In this document: in pieces, positions 21,940 to 35,640 of the stretch | Layout of the letters: each line of letters opens with the position of its first letter | Position numbering within the stretch: position 1 is the stretch's first letter | NCBI GenBank assembly: GCA_047967505.1 | Contig: CM106540.1 | Length of the DNA stretch: 64,000 bases | Direction: 5' to 3' (one strand) | From: Dipteris shenzhenensis | Taxonomy: Eukaryota; Polypodiophyta; Polypodiopsida; Gleicheniales | Program-made: the position numbers and the translations under genes | The notes under the pieces: generated by a model | Seen by the model: only the letters and a program-made list of their open reading frames with translations | Database searches by the model: none | What the model was told of the DNA's origin: nothing

Positions 21940-24604
21940 AATTGTGGGATGCTTTATTGATGGATGTTTAGCACACAAATGCTATTTTATGCTGAGGGAC
22001 AGCTTTGACATATTGCAGTGGATGCATAGGTTGTGCTATGATCTTTTGGATGAGACATTATTGATGCTTATGCCCATGGATAGTGTTTATGCTTGAGGCA
22101 TTTGGCTCTTATTGGCACTATATTTACCATTGTTTTGTCATTATGGGTTGACATTTTCTTTTGGGCCAGATTTGCTCATGTGGATGCATAGTATATGCAC
22201 ATGAGTCAAATGCATTTTTTTTAATGCTTTGAGCCTTGAGTTTTGGTGACACTATCCTTCATTAAAGTAGACATATTGGGTGCACCTGGTATTTGGTGTG
22301 ATTTCTCTTTTGCAGGTACTAGCATTGGGGATTTTGTCTGATTTGCATCATGGCATCCTCTTCCATGTCGAAAGGGAATAAGGGGAGCCCACCCATCATA
22401 AGGGAAGTCTTGCAGCAAATCTAGGGCACGAAACATTGAGTGTTACCACTGTGGCAAGAAGGGCCATATGAAAAAGGATTGCTACAAGCTGAAAAGAGAG
22501 CAAAAGGATAAGAAAAAGAATGCAAATTGGGGTGCAAATAAGAAGGAAGAGAGTCCAAGGGTAGACAAAGGAAAAATGAAGATGAGGAGATTAATGCAAT
22601 CACTAATGATAGTGACAATGACATTCTCTTCATATCTAGTATACCTGCAGACTTGCTTACCACTTCAGATGATGCATATTCCCAGGATTGGATTTTGGAT
22701 TCTAGTGCTTCATTCCATGTTACTCCCCATAGGGAATGGTTCTCCACTTATAACAATGGAAAGACAGGTTGTGCGCATCTTGGAAATAACTATGCATGTG
22801 ACATAGTGGGAGCAGATGAGTGGGAGCAGATGACATAAAGTTTTCTTTTGCCAATGGTCTGCATTTGTTTTGAAAAATGTGAGACATGTGCCTAAGTTGA
22901 CCAAGAGTCTTATTTCAGCAAGTTAGCTAGATGATGCCAGTTTTCAAATCACTTTTGGCTTTTAGAGTTGGAAAATTTAAAAGGGCTCTATGGTTTTGGC
23001 CAAGGGTGCCAAGTGTGGGACTTTGTATCCCTTACATGCATCAGGGGTGTCTGATCATGTTGTTGCAATAACTGAGCAGCCAAGTACTTCTTTGTGGCAT
23101 TGCAAGGTGGGGCACATGAGTCAAAATGGAATGAAATTCATGCCATTTGGGTTTTGTACCGCATTTGAGTTTTTTTTATTTTGAATTTTATGAGCACTGT
23201 CTTTATGGGAAGCAGACTAAATCAGCCCATAAAATAAGGGGAAAGAAAGAACTTGAAAGGATTGATTTGGTGCATTCAAATGTATGTGGTCCCATGCCTA
23301 CACGATCATTAGGCGGGGCTGAATACTATGTGACATTCATTGATGATGCAACTAGGAAAGTGTGGGCTTATGCTATAGCTCGGAAGAGCGATGTGTTCCA
23401 AGTATTTCAAAAATGGTTGGCTTTGGCTAAAAATCAATTAGGTAGAATGCTTAAATGCCTACAGATTGACAATGGTGGAGAGTATATCTCTCATGACTTT
23501 CAACATTTCTGTGATATATGTGGGATTAAGAGGGAGCACACATCCCCTCGTACTCCAGAGCAGAATAATCCAGCTGCAGAATAGATGAGCTGCACCATTC
23601 AGCAAAGGTTGCAATGTATGCTTTCCAATGCAAGTCTTTCTGGTGGTTTTTGGGCTAAGGCAATGACGATTACATTGCATGTGATCAATAGATCACCTAG
23701 CAGGAGTTTGGATGGTGGTATTCTTGAAGAGGCATGGAGTGGCAAGAAGCCCTCTTACTCTCATTTGCATATATTTGGGTGTGAGGTATATGCACATGTG
23801 CCAAAAGAGCTTTGAAAGAAGCTAGATCCTAAGTCTAGGAAATGCATCTTTCTGGGTTATGGTAAAAGTGGATAGATGGACTATCATCTCTGGGATCCAG
23901 AAGAAAAGAAAATCATATGAAGCCATGATGTGGTCTTTAATGAGAAGAAGATGCATAAGACACCCATGAGGGATGTAGAAATGTGGAGAATTACTTTCCA
24001 GGATGTGAAACCACCTGCATATGTTGATAAACAGTATGTTGTCCATGCACCAAATGTGCAGGAAATGGTGCCACCAAGTACTCCTATAGGTACACAATCA
24101 AGGGCAGATGATGGATCATCTATTGGTGGCAATGATGGGCCAAATGTGGCTGATATGCAGGTGGGACAGTAAGCTAAAATGCCCTTGAGAAGAACATGTA
24201 GAGTGTCTAGACCACCTGAGACATTTTTTCCTGGGGTAGACTGTGTGATGCTTACTAATTGCAGGGAGCCTTCTTGCTACAGAGAGGCTATGATACACGA
24301 GGATCAACACAAGTGGGAGTATGCTATGCAATCAGAGATGAGCTCACTCATAAAAAATAAGACTTGGGACTTGGTTTCTTTGCCACATGGAAAGAAAGCA
24401 TTGCGATGTAAATGGGTCTACAAGATGAAGGTCACAGGTGATGATGTGCCTAAGAACAAGGCCCGTTTGGTTGCTAAAGGGTTCAAGCAAGAGAAGGGGT
24501 GGACTTTGATGAGATATTCTCTTCGGTTGTGAAGATGACCACACTTAGATGTGTACTTGGACTTGTGGCAATAGAGGATATGGAGCTTATGCAGATGGAT
24601 GTCA
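21940..24604 (+). mobile_element. Copia family-1 copy E, truncated at both ends
   Basis: Homology to the family-1 leader begins near 21940, so the 5' LTR is absent. Most of gag is missing: the sequence jumps from the gag start (near 22370) to just before the zinc knuckle (near 22400). Protease, integrase and the start of RT follow, with many substitutions. At 24605 the LTR of element F1 begins inside the RT motif MDV|KTAF, and no continuation of E is found on the far side. Confidence 0.9.
22350..24604 (+). pseudogene. Copy E gag-pol remnant
   Basis: Zinc knuckle CYHCGKKGHMKKDC (22441-22482), protease with DSSA in place of DSGA near 22700, then integrase pieces to about 23815 and the N-terminal part of RT to 24604. 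It has numerous stops and frameshifts (for example stops near 22927, 23582, 23812 and 24171). It is more diverged from B than C and D are. It retains the Gln codon (cagatggatgtc) that is mutated to a stop in C and D. Confidence 0.9.
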
Positions 24605-25284
24605 TGTTAGATATCAATGCTCCACTCTCATGTAACTACGCGGGAACCAGCTAACTCTACTAGTAAGCCCCCCATATGAGGAGAAGGCATTTGAGTAGCT
24701 CAATTATCCGGTAGGTCCTGGTTTGGACACCAGATGGGGGCCATGTGTGGCCTGAAGGCTGGACGAAGTTGGCACACTACCAACTAGGCTACATGCAAGT
24801 GCGGGAAGGCATCCCATGACTGACCGCATTGAGGGTGGATGGAGTATTTCTTGAGGCAGCCCACTCTCGGGTTACGGGGCCCGTTTGGAGTTCGAGATGA
24901 TCCCGGATGGCTATGGACACCGGTTCTATCATGTGGTCGGTGGCCTATTTTGGGACCGATCCCCAATCGACCGTTTTGGGCGGACTCGGTCACCCAATTG
25001 AGCCCAAATGACTATGACTGGTGGCTATATAAGAGCAAGCCCATGAAGCCCATTTCATCACTGCCTATAGCAACCCTGATTCCTTAGCATCCAGCCTCCG
25101 TCCTCTACTGTTTCCAGCTCGCCATCGAAGCTTCTTTCACAGGAGCGCATGGTTGGGAGGCAGCGCCATCTATTGTATCAGTTCTACAGTAATCAAATTT
25201 TTGATTCTCCATACTATCTGTTTTCTCTCTTGCATACAAGATCCTATTATCTATTTAGCATAGACGTTGTATTGTTTTTTTACA
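24605..25284 (+). repeat. 5' LTR of F1
   Basis: 680 bp, TGTTAGATATC...TTTACA. A TATA box (TATATAAG) lies at 25026-25033 within 'ggctatataagagcaagc', which is conserved in all family-2 LTRs here. Confidence 0.92.
25026..25033 (+). promoter_or_regulatory. TATA box in F1 5' LTR
   Basis: TATATAAG in a conserved context also present at 39423-39430, 42250-42257 and near 47035. This is a probable retroelement promoter. Confidence 0.65.
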
Positions 25285-25296
25285 TGGTCTCAGAGC
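25285..25296 (+). promoter_or_regulatory. Primer binding site of F1
   Basis: TGGTCTCAGAGC directly follows the LTR. It differs by one base from the canonical initiator-Met site TGGTATCAGAGC, which F2 retains. Confidence 0.85.
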
Positions 25297-25357
25297 CTGG
25301 TGGACTCTAGTAAGAAGATTTGGTAGTGTGTTTCTATTTGCGAGCAGATTGTGAGAG

Positions 25358-28300
25358 ATGGCCCCCAGCCCGCAAGACTGCAAATCCCACCATTCGGCGA
25401 AAGCAAAAAGTTGGACAGCTCTAGCTATCCACTCTAGAAGTTAAGATAAAGACCATCCTAAGCACATACGAGCTTTGGGACACTGCTACTGGGGTGGATG
25501 TGAGGCCGATTGTGAGATCGGATTCTGCCAATGCAGGACAATAGATAGTACCAACTGCGAATGAGATTCTTGCGTGGACAAGAAGAAATGCAGATGCACT
25601 GTGTTCTATTATCTGTAGTGTAAGTGATTGCGTCATGGCATTAATTCAACATGTTATCATAGCAGAGGAGGCATGGACGGTCTTGAAAAATCAGTACGAG
25701 ACCACGAATTAGACACGGATTCAGAATCTGGAGACTCAACTCGCGAACGAAAAATCATCTGAGTCTGAAATGGCAGAGAAGTTCATCACCAGGGTGAAGA
25801 ATCTATGCGATCAAATGACTGCGATTAGCATCACGATCACCAGCAAGAATCTAGCACGAAGGTGCATACGGATTCTCCCACCAAAGTACGACGGTCTTGT
25901 TATGGCGCTGAATACGCAGAACAAAAATCCGCCCCTCAACTTTGAGGATTTCAGTGTGATGCTTATGGAGGAGGAGATGCGTCAAAAGATGAGGACTGGA
26001 GAAGATTCGGCTTTCTACGCTGGATCAAAGAAAGGTAAGGGTAAGCTCTTGTAACCCATCTTCTTCTAATGATAAAAAGAGAAAGAAGAAGATCAAGTAC
26101 TTCTATTGCAACAAGGCAGGGCACAAGCAGAATGAGTGCCGAAAGAAGATTGTAGATGAGAAGAACGGAGTAAAGAAAGAGTCCAGCAATAGCACGCAGG
26201 CAACACCAGTAGAGCTATTCATAGCAATTGAGGAGATTTGCATGGAGGCAGCTCATGTACATGCGGATGAACCTTGGATCATTGACAGTGGTGCATCACG
26301 CCACATGACCAATCGGAAGGATTGGTATACCTCTCTACAGCCGGTAGGGAATGACATCCTGGTAGCAGTCGGCAATGATGCGAAATGTCCAGCAAAAGGA
26401 AAAGGTATGATTGCTCTCAAGTCAGATGGAGTTGTAAAACAGTTGTCCGATGTTCTTTATGTGCCAGATATCAAGAGGAACTTGTTGTCCGTTTCTATGA
26501 TCACGGATCAGGACCTCAAAGTTCAATTCGATAAGAATGGTGCACAGATACTGGATCTTCGAGGAAAGGTCATTGGTAAAGGTACACTATGCAACAACAT
26601 CTACAAACTCTCAGCTTTCAGTTCTCGAGCCGATGTGAAGAACACTAAGCTGTGGCATGAGAGGTTTGGTCATCTAAACCTTAGTTCTTTGAAGGAGATG
26701 CATAAAAGTGGAATGATTGTAGACCTACCAGAAATTTTAGATCTGCCCGATGTATGTGAAGCTTGCATGATGGGCAAGCAGCATCAGTAGCCCTTTCCTA
26801 AAGAGGCGAGTAGGGTAAAGGCTCCTCTAGAGCTCATTCAAATGAACCTCTATGGAAAGATGGAGACGGAAGCCTTGGGTGGTTCTTACTACTTCATGAT
26901 GCTGATCCACGACTACAGTAGAAGGATATGGATATACTTCCTGAAGACTAAGGATGAGGCTTTTAGTAAGTTCAAGGAATGGCATGTAATGGTCGAGAAA
27001 GAAACGGGGAAGAAGGTGAAGAAATTGAGATCAGACAGAGGTGGAGAGTTCGCATCAACTAAATTCGAGAGTTACTGCAAAAGTCATGGGATCAAGAGGC
27101 AGAAACCCTCGCCACATACATCATAGCAAAATGGAGTAGCAGAATGCAAGATGCGTGTCATCTGTGCAATGGGCAGGAGTATGATGAAAGGGAAAGATTT
27201 GCCAAAGACTTTCTGGGTAAAGCATGTAACACGTATTTTCTTGGGCTACAGTGAAGAGGCTAAGGGTTACCATGTCTATAACCCTGTTACCAAGAAGGTA
27301 ATAGTAAGTTGCGATGTGGTCTTCTCAGAATAGCTGCATCAATTGGAGGAGGATGCTTCCTTCCCAAACAACTAGGACCAGGATATCCATCCAGTACCAC
27401 CAACAGCAGACCGAACTCCCCCAACGGTGCTTGGGAGGATTCAAGATAAAGAAGATGAAGAAGAGTCTACAGAACCACAACAGCAAAAGCCATTCCTGAA
27501 ATGGGTAAAGCAGCTTTTGGATGGCAGAGAACCTCCAGCCATTGAGGAACCATCTGAACACCGTCAGTCCAAGAGATTAGAGGAGCAAAGAAGAGCGCAG
27601 GACCACTTGGTCAACTATGCTTTGATGACAGAAGTGATCTGTGCTTATGAACCCAAGTGTCTTGAAGAGGCACAGGGTGATGATAGGTGGATGGAGGCTA
27701 TGCAGTCGGAGTATGGCTCCATAATGAGAACAACACTTGGGACCTTGTGGATCGTCCACCAAAATGCAAGGTAATCGGCATCAAGTGGGTGTACAAGACC
27801 AAGTACAAGTCCGACGACACGTTGGATAAGTATAAGGATCGTCGACTCATGGCAAAAGGATTTGCACAGGTACAAGGTTTTGATTATCAGGATACTTTTC
27901 CTCCCATAGCTCGACTAACCACAATTTGCAGTGTTTTGGTTTTAGCTGCCCAGGGAAGTTGGCCCGTGTTTCAGATGGATGTAAAATCTGCCTTTCTGAA
28001 TGGGGATCTTAAGGAGGAGGTATACGTGGAACAACCACCAAGTTTTGTGATCCCCGGTTCAGAAGGTAAAGTCTGTAAACTAAAGAAGGCACTTTATGGG
28101 CTGAAACAGGCCCCACGAGCATGGTACCAGTAAATTGATGCCTACTTTCTACAAAACGGGTTTAGGAGGAGCCCATGTGATGCAAATTTGTATATCTTCA
28201 GAGAAGGAGGCAGGTGTATGATCATGGTCCTTTATGTGGATGACCTTGTCATAACAAGGAACCATGAAGAGAAGATCTCGCAGACAAAGCATTTGCTAGG

Positions 28301-29172
28301 AAGAGAGTTTGAAATGACACCTCGGACTAATGCATTTCTGTTTGGGGATTGAATTTTGGCAAGAGCCAAAACAGATCTTCATTTCACAGCTGAAGTATGC
28401 CAGAGAGATACTGAAGGCATTTGGCATGGCTGAGTGCAAGACAGTTGGTACCCCTATGGAGGTTGACGTGAAGCTCATAAACGAGGATTCATCACCATTA
28501 GTGGATGAAGAGAAGTACAGAAGGCTTGTAGGCAGTTTGATTTACTTGTACAACACAAGGCCGGACATCAGCTTTGGGACTAGTGTACTAAGCAAGTTTT
28601 CCAATAAGCCCCGGGAGAACCATTGGAGGGTAGGGATGCGAGTGCTGAAATACATCAAAGGCACACTTGGTTATGGCATCACCTATACCAAGGGCAACAT
28701 CTTGACCAGATTTTGTGACTCAAATTAGGCAGGAGACATGGATAGTAGGAGATCAGTGACATGTTACTGTTTCTCACTTGGATCTAGAGTTGTGTCATGG
28801 GTCAGCAAGAAGCAACCCATAGTTGCTCTTTCTTCTACCAAGGCTAAGTACAAATCAACATGCTTTGCTTCTTGCAAGGCAATGTGGTTGAGAAGGATTC
28901 TGGGGGACATGGGTGCAGTGTAGAACAAGCCTACGCAGTTATCATGTGACAATCAGAGTTGCATGGTGATTGCAAAGAACCCTGTGTTCCAGACTCACAC
29001 AAAACACATTGAGATTCAATATCACTCTGTATGCAATCTCATCATGGATGGAGAGGTTGACTTGGTGTACTGTCTGACTATAGAGAATGCTGCAGACATC
29101 TTCACAAAGGCTCTTGGAAGAGACTTGATGGAGAGGCATCTTCATCGACTTGGCATTGGACCGAAAAAGTAA
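25358..29172 (+). pseudogene. F1 gag-pol remnant
   Basis: Gag starts at 25358, shifts frame early (two extra C), and has a TAG at 25435-25437. The zinc knuckle has lost its first Cys (YFYCNKAGHKQNEC near 26098). The protease DSGA is intact near 26284. Integrase (26641-27126) ends at a TAG. About 170 bp of its C-terminal part present in F2 is deleted after 27230. RT has an intact YVDD near 28235 but a stop at 28132. RNase H runs to the stop at 29170-29172, with a TAG for Trp near 28726. Confidence 0.92.
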
Positions 29173-29202
29173 GTTCACTTGTGGGTGGACACTGAGGGGG
29201 GG

Positions 29203-29406
29203 TGTTAGATATCAATGCTCCACTCTCATGTAACTATGCGGGAACCAGCTAACTCTACTAGTAAGCCCCCCATATGAGGAGAAGGCATTTGAGTAGCTCG
29301 GTTATCCGGTAGGTCCTAATTTGGACACCAGATGGGGGCCATGTGTGGCCTGATGGCTGGAGTTGGCACACTACCAACTAGGCTACATGCAAGTGCGGGA
29401 AGGCAT
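29203..29406 (+). repeat. 3' LTR of F1, truncated
   Basis: The first 204 bp of the LTR, closely matching 24605-24812, end abruptly after 'gcgggaaggcat' where unrelated sequence begins. Confidence 0.92.
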
Positions 29407-30655
29407 GCTCACTCAGTCGTTGTAAGCTATAAGACCGCATGCTGGAAAAAACTTTTATAACATGAGATATAAGCCCATAGACTTATAGCTTAGCTAGATC
29501 GACTGACCTAGGCAAGTGACTACATAATATCCATTCATTCTTTGAATCTGTAAATGGTTCTAACTATGTAGGCTTCACTCGTCCTGCTAAGAACGAGATA
29601 GGTAAAGGCAGCAAGTCACGCGCCTTCTCTATTTGCATATGGATCTAGTGTTCCACCAACAACTAGGACCAGAGTACACATAGTTAATAGAATCTATGAT
29701 TTCTTCCTAGATGCAAAGATGAAAGGAAGCCAGGCGAGAGAATAATGACTTGGCGTTCATCCACTATCATGAGCTAGACTGAAGCAAACCTCATTCATAT
29801 CGTTAGCCATTTACTCCAATCCACAGTTTGTCTCGAGCCCCATCTCACCGACACTATGGAAGAAGATAGGAATTCGCTTTTCATGTTCCTCCCTCAAGGT
29901 GTGGTTGTAGTCTCGCATTGTGGAGAGGTGGTTGGAGGCAAGTAAGGAGAAGGTAGGAGAGGAGTGAAAGGGGTTGGAGGCACTGAGGAGGTGAGGCTCA
30001 AGCCTCAAATGGAGCAAGACACTTGAGAGTGTGATGGAGAGCATGAAGGAGAGAGCCGATGCTTAGCGTGTAATGGAGAGTGTGATGGTTAGCAAGTATA
30101 GCTCGAGATTATTATTGCTCACTCAATCATCATAAGCTATAAGGCCGCATGCTAGAAAATACTTTTATGACATGAGATATAAGCCCATAGACTTATAGCT
30201 TAGCTAGATCGACCGGCCTAGGCAAGTGACTACGTAATATCCATTCATTCTTTGAATCTATAAATGGTTCTAAATGTGTAGGCTTCGCTCCTCCTGCTAA
30301 GAATTAGATAGGTAATGGCAGCAAGTCGCACGCCTTCTCTATTTGCATATGGATCTAGTGTTCCACCAACAACTAGGACCAGAGTACACACAGTTAATAA
30401 AATTTGTGATTTTTTCCTAGATGCAAAGATGAAAGGAAGCCAGGCGAGAGAATAATGACCTGGTGTTCATCCATTATTGTGAGCTAGACTGAAGCAAGCC
30501 TCATTCATATCGTTATCCATTTACTCCACTCCACAATTTTTCTCAACCGACACTATGGAAGAAGATAGGAATTCGCTTTTCATGTTCCTCCCTCAAGGTG
30601 TGGTTGTAGTCTCACATTATGGAGAGGTGGTTGAAGGCAAGTAAGGAGAAGGTGA
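29407..30655 (+). repeat. Direct repeat pair, period about 710 bp
   Basis: Sequence starting 'gctcactcagtcg' at 29407 recurs from 'gctcactcaatc' at 30117. Similarity is high for about 540 bp, to roughly 29950 and 30655. Unit 1 has an extra purine-rich tail (29950-30116). The first unit starts exactly at the LTR truncation point. Confidence 0.9.
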
Positions 30656-31807
30656 TCCAAATGCTCTAAAAGGTAACATTTTGAGGAATCGTAGCATGAG
30701 TTCCCCATATGACATTACACCGGGTGATGGTTGTGGGAGTAGTGGGGCAAGAGGATTCTTCTCCAAATTCTTAACCACCACTAACAAGACCAACTCCCTC
30801 ATATAGTGGAATGTGAGGGAAGCCTTGCAAAAAGTCAAGCTTAACTAGTCCCATCAACCTCATGGATTGTCTTATCTCAAACATGACAATGAATAAAGAA
30901 TAATAACAATCAATAATAAGACTTGCCTTCATAAATAATAGGAAGGAGTTGAAGGCATCTTTTAATGGTCTATTAGGGAAGAACACTGGTAGGTTGTGTA
31001 GCATATACCAAATGCCATGATCAAACCATAGTAGTTGTGCCCTGCAATCAATCTTCTCTTCTAGACATCTGCATTTTATGTATGGTCTGCCCACATTAAA
31101 TATATCATTCAGGTACTTGGGAGTCCTCCTTTTTGTTTCTGATATCTGGCTCTTACATCTCCCAAACACTCCCACGGGGGAAGGGCACCTGCCTGTAGCA
31201 AAGGCTGACAGGGCAAAAGTTGGAGAGGGGGTGGTTATGTGTAATGCTAATATTAAAGCCTTGTGCTTGCCTTTTTGCTTCTGCTTTGAGTGTTTTTTAT
31301 GACTCAAGCAGATCTGCTAATGGCATCCACATATCTGGTGCAAATGGTGCCAATAAGTTCATATTATATAGTTCCCAAACTTTATTATCATATGCCAATA
31401 ATTCAGCTTCCAACACTCATGGGGGAAAAAAGGATTAGTATACGTGTGTGTGGAACTCTTCTTTGGGGTAGCTATTGTTGACAAAAGTTGATCTGAAAAA
31501 ATTGTTTCTTGGACATCTTCTGACAATTCTTCAAGGTCACAAAAACTATGATGTGTAGTACTAGATGTAGATCCTTCAGGCAGGGAAAGGCATTTCAAAC
31601 CCAAATTCTCTGGGGACAAGGGCCCAGCTGGGGAGGAAGATTTGAATATATGAAAAGGTTCGTCATAGTATCAGGAGATTTCTTAGCAAATTCCACTAAG
31701 GAAACATTGTCCTCTTCCATTATTTGTTCTAAAGACATAGACACTTGATTGATAACCTCCAAGATTTTTTTTGTATTTCCTTTATCGAGACAAGAATTAT
31801 GCACCAA
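30617..31807 (-). pseudogene. Possible decayed coding region, unidentified
   Basis: Several overlapping minus-strand frames (31807-31595, 31619-31359, 31307-30771, 30838-30617) read as plausible protein with mixed composition. The largest has 178 residues and contains a Cys-containing stretch, KCRCLEEKIDCRAQLLW. They cannot be joined without frameshifts or introns. I do not recognise a family. A degenerate retroelement ORF or a broken host gene are both possible. Confidence 0.3.
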
Positions 31808-34800
31808 TCATTGATGAAAAGTTGCATAACCAGTAACTTATTAGATTCAGGGTGTTCCTTGATTTCCTACATGTCTAGGGCAATGATTCTGTCATGGACT
31901 CTTTTATTCAGCATAGTCATTATGGCTTGGCAACCAAGTGATGGAGCCGGCAGTGGATCCACATACCCGAGGGTCATCAGATCTTTGTGCCACAAAGAGG
32001 CCTATTAATCAATGCCAAGCACAACCATTAGTCATGAGATTTTTCTTATCTCACAATGGTTACACTAGTGTGTGTTCAACCTATAGCACTACTACCATTC
32101 AAATCCATCCCATCCACTTATATTTGGAAAAGTTTTCAGAATCCTTTTACTTTGAATCACTATATGCCCTCAACCATGCCTTTAATCAAAATTATATAAT
32201 CCATTCAAATCTACCCTTCATATTTCCCATAGTCATCTCAATTTCTTTATGTGACTTCAAACCCGAAACTTGCATTACGACTTCAATATCCACCCCAACA
32301 TTGAAGAGCCTAACTGTATTTCACAAAATAGCAACCTTAGCTTTATATATAATTCATAGTATTAGTGGAGTAAGCATCCATATATCCATTGGTAATGAAG
32401 TATAATATGTCCCAATATTATTGCCTTCCTTTCTTATATTCAAAAACCCTCTAGTATCTAGTTTTTTGGGGGCTAAACATTCAAACCAAAGGGAATACAT
32501 GTTTTTCAAACATCTCCCTAAACTCATCTACAACTGGGGATTACTGACTTTTACCAAAATGGGTATGGATATGGTACATCCATACATCAAAGTGTCCTAT
32601 GACTAAACATTCACTGCCAATTTCAGTTTTCATAAAAAGGACCCACTAAAACTATAGTAGGTATTGGATGTGGTCCTCCATTCCACCAGTAGTATCTAGT
32701 GTGCCAGTGTGGTAATCAAACTCATTTGTCTGCAAACCTAGTTGAGAAGCAAGTCAACTCACCTACATCCATCCACAAAAAGGACAAGCTAGAACTAGGG
32801 CCCTTTTATGTGGGACTACAAGCTTCGATGCTGCCACGCAGTTGCTATCCATGTCACCCAACTTGATTTGCATTCTTTCTCTTTTTGGCACTTCAATTCT
32901 CAACATATTTAGTGGATGTTAACACAAATAACTAATAAATGGCAGTAAAGATATTCCGTGAATGACCCAAAAAAATTTCCAGCAAGCAACAATATCAACT
33001 CTTAATGATCAAGATTATAACCAACATCGATTTCTGCAAAAACCTATTGTGACATTTGAGCTTCCAAGCATATTCAATAACTATTAGTAAACAGCTTCAT
33101 TAAGTGGTATTGAATATTCCTAGTAATACAAAGTAGAAGTAATAGTGGTTCCTGTCTACTTTCTTGTTTCAGATCCACCAGTCCATATTCACTACTAGAA
33201 CCATTCTTTGCCCAAGTCTACCTCATAATATTTAGTCACAGGGAGAGCTACTCTCTATTTTCTTTTCACTACCACACAGACGTGGTTGATGTATTCCTCT
33301 GTCCATCACTCTTATCTCTCTGAGTCTACATAAATCTTGGAGAATTCTATATATGGTAGTATACCCATAATCTCTACCAAGGTCCTGTATGGGGTGGCTA
33401 TAGACGGAGGGCTTCATGATGGTAGGAAAGCATTAACAAATACTCTGCCATATTAGAATCTGGCCTAACTATCGAAGAAAAAGGACCTTACTATGGTATT
33501 AATGGAAACAATGGGTATTTTCCCCTCTCTCCAAGCCCGAGATACTAGTAGGGACATAGAGACGCAATGGGTGAGCTTCATGCATGGGCAACACTCTCAT
33601 CCTCATCCTCTCTGTTCATTCCTATATACCAGACAACCGAACCATCCATAGTCAATGCGAAACGACAGGGATACGGGGGATCTGCCTTGACCAGCAGTGC
33701 ATGGCTTGCATTAGAAGGACTATTCATTTTCAATCGGTTGTTCAAATAATGCTCTATGTTCTTCGTTTGTGCCTTGATTCAGATGGTCACTTATGCTCTA
33801 GGTCATCCTTGGGCTGGTGTCACCCTCGACCATCATAGAGTTCATTCTGGCATATCTCAGCAGTTTGTCTTCAAACAAGCCTAATGCCCATCCGTAGGTT
33901 ATGATATATGAAGTCATCAATCGCCCGTTGCTCCTTCCAATCAGCAAACAATGGCCTTGATGTATCGATTAAAGGACTACATTGGGGACTCGATGATCAT
34001 CTTTGAAGTATGGTCGGCTGCTCTGGAAGTATTCTTGTATTAGAGCAGCCATGGATGATCCCTTCTAAGATGACAATCCTAGAATACCAAAAAATAGTCT
34101 GATATGGAGAAGCATAGTGCTAGTGCTAACATTTAAGCTACTGCGTTCAAATCTCTCACGTTCTCTATAGTTCATTGAAACGAAAGACATCAGAATCGTT
34201 CTAATTGAGGGACATAAGCTTGTCTATAATGCATGGCTCTTCCATTCATATAAGGAGCTCACTACCTATATTATAGTATATCCCAGCTCCTTAATGCAAG
34301 TTGAGTAATGGATAACAGCCCTGAAGGGGAACACAGGCGAACCGTGGTGAATCTTGAATACTGTAAGCTCACACTAAGCATGCTCCGTGTGTGGAGTTTA
34401 CCATCTATGATCACTATTATCTCTACTCTAGTGTTCTCCTAACTCTGAGGGTATATACGTCTGAGCAACAAAAAGCTCGCTACTCCTATATTTCCTATCC
34501 TTTTCGAGCCAGTGGTCGTGAAGAAGGCCTCCTTGCTCAGCCTCGAGCTTTTTATAATGTGCCTCCGTAATCAAGTGGGAAAACTATGTCTAAGCATATC
34601 TTCTCTAATCATGCACTCCCAGGTAAACACTTACTTGTGGGACATCCATGGTCTACTCTCTGTCTGGGGTGTCTTATTGCCTTCCACTTCAACGTGTGAG
34701 CCCAACGTCCTGGGTAAGGTCCCCAGGTCTTGTTCAGAGTTCATGCGGCGATGTTCCTTCCCGCCTCTTCTTCTCAATCAAGAACTTGGATAATGTGTTG

Positions 34801-35540
34801 TCATTTCTTGCGGTCACGAAACGATGCAACTCCTTTAGATACTTTGATTTTGGGTCTCAAGGAGGTTCGGACCCTTTTAGACAATCATGCAGGTAGTTTT
34901 CGTCCATTAAAGAGAGCCATTGTTCGGCCACCTTCTCCACTATCCCAGTGCTTTGGGTGCAATTTCCTTAGTGGTCATATCGATCCTCTTTATTAATTTG
35001 GTGCCATTCATTAGTACCCTTTTTGAGTCTAAGAGTAGAGTGGCCAATTAGAGTGCTGCCACCTCTCTGACTAGTATACATGCCTTATGTCCCGTGTATA
35101 TCTCCTTGCATTGAAGAATATCCACTAGATATTATAGGAGCCCTGTAATAGGTCCTAACCAACTCCATAATATTCCCCCTTAATTTATTAATGTATTTTG
35201 CGGGCTTCATCATTTGTTATAGCATATCCCCCTCGAGGTTATCTCAAATCTCATGTAATATTACACCGAAATCGGATTTATAGGGGTACTTACTCCATAT
35301 GAGACTTCCCGTATTATTCCAAAAATCCAATATTTCCATTTATCCAATCAAATATGGGGTATTATTTACCGCTTATTCTAGTGATTCATGGTATGTTCGA
35401 AATTGTATAACCCATTATATCATTGCTAATAAATGATCTAGTGATCCCTATGTTGTAAAAATCCATAACATAATATCCCATAGAAATTGAGGTTCTAGTT
35501 TCATTACCAATCTCATTTCTTGGCACCCTTGTCAATGGTG
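31808..35540. other. Unassigned sequence
   Basis: No convincing gene. About 32.03-32.10 kb and 32.80-32.88 kb resemble, in diverged form and in the same order, sequence near 40.75-40.82 kb and 41.15-41.22 kb, which suggests an old dispersed repeat. From about 33.2 to 35.2 kb base composition is more balanced than in the neighbours and short frames are scattered on both strands. Confidence 0.4.
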
Positions 35541-35544
35541 GAAA

Positions 35545-35640
35545 TGTGTGTGTGTGTGTGTGTGTGTTTAGATTTAATAATCCCGTGAATAAATGAATCA
35601 TACAATTAGTTCAATCATTTGAATAATTATATATATTTAT
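35545..35640 (+). repeat. (GT)n followed by a dispersed repeat tail
   Basis: A 23-bp GT run followed by about 75 bp (agatttaataatccc...) that matches the sequence after another GT run at 37013. Confidence 0.85.

Larger units (their letters stand above)
24605..29406 (+). mobile_element. Copia family-2 element F1
   Basis: A second Copia family with 680-bp 5' LTR, primer site, gag, PR, IN, RT and RNase H, a polypurine tract (ACTGAGGGGGGG) and a 3' LTR cut after 204 bp. It is inserted in copy E. No target duplication can be tested because the right end is lost. Family 2 shares domain order with family 1 but its proteins and LTRs are clearly different. Confidence 0.93.

Noticed and set aside
24605-24612. 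Target-site duplication for F1
   Set aside because: The left flank is known (tgtca in copy E) but no matching five bases with continuing copy E follow either 29406 or 39683.
31938-32405. 155-residue plus-strand frame
   Set aside because: Mixed composition but no recognisable domain, no neighbouring exon signals, and it overlaps an old dispersed repeat.
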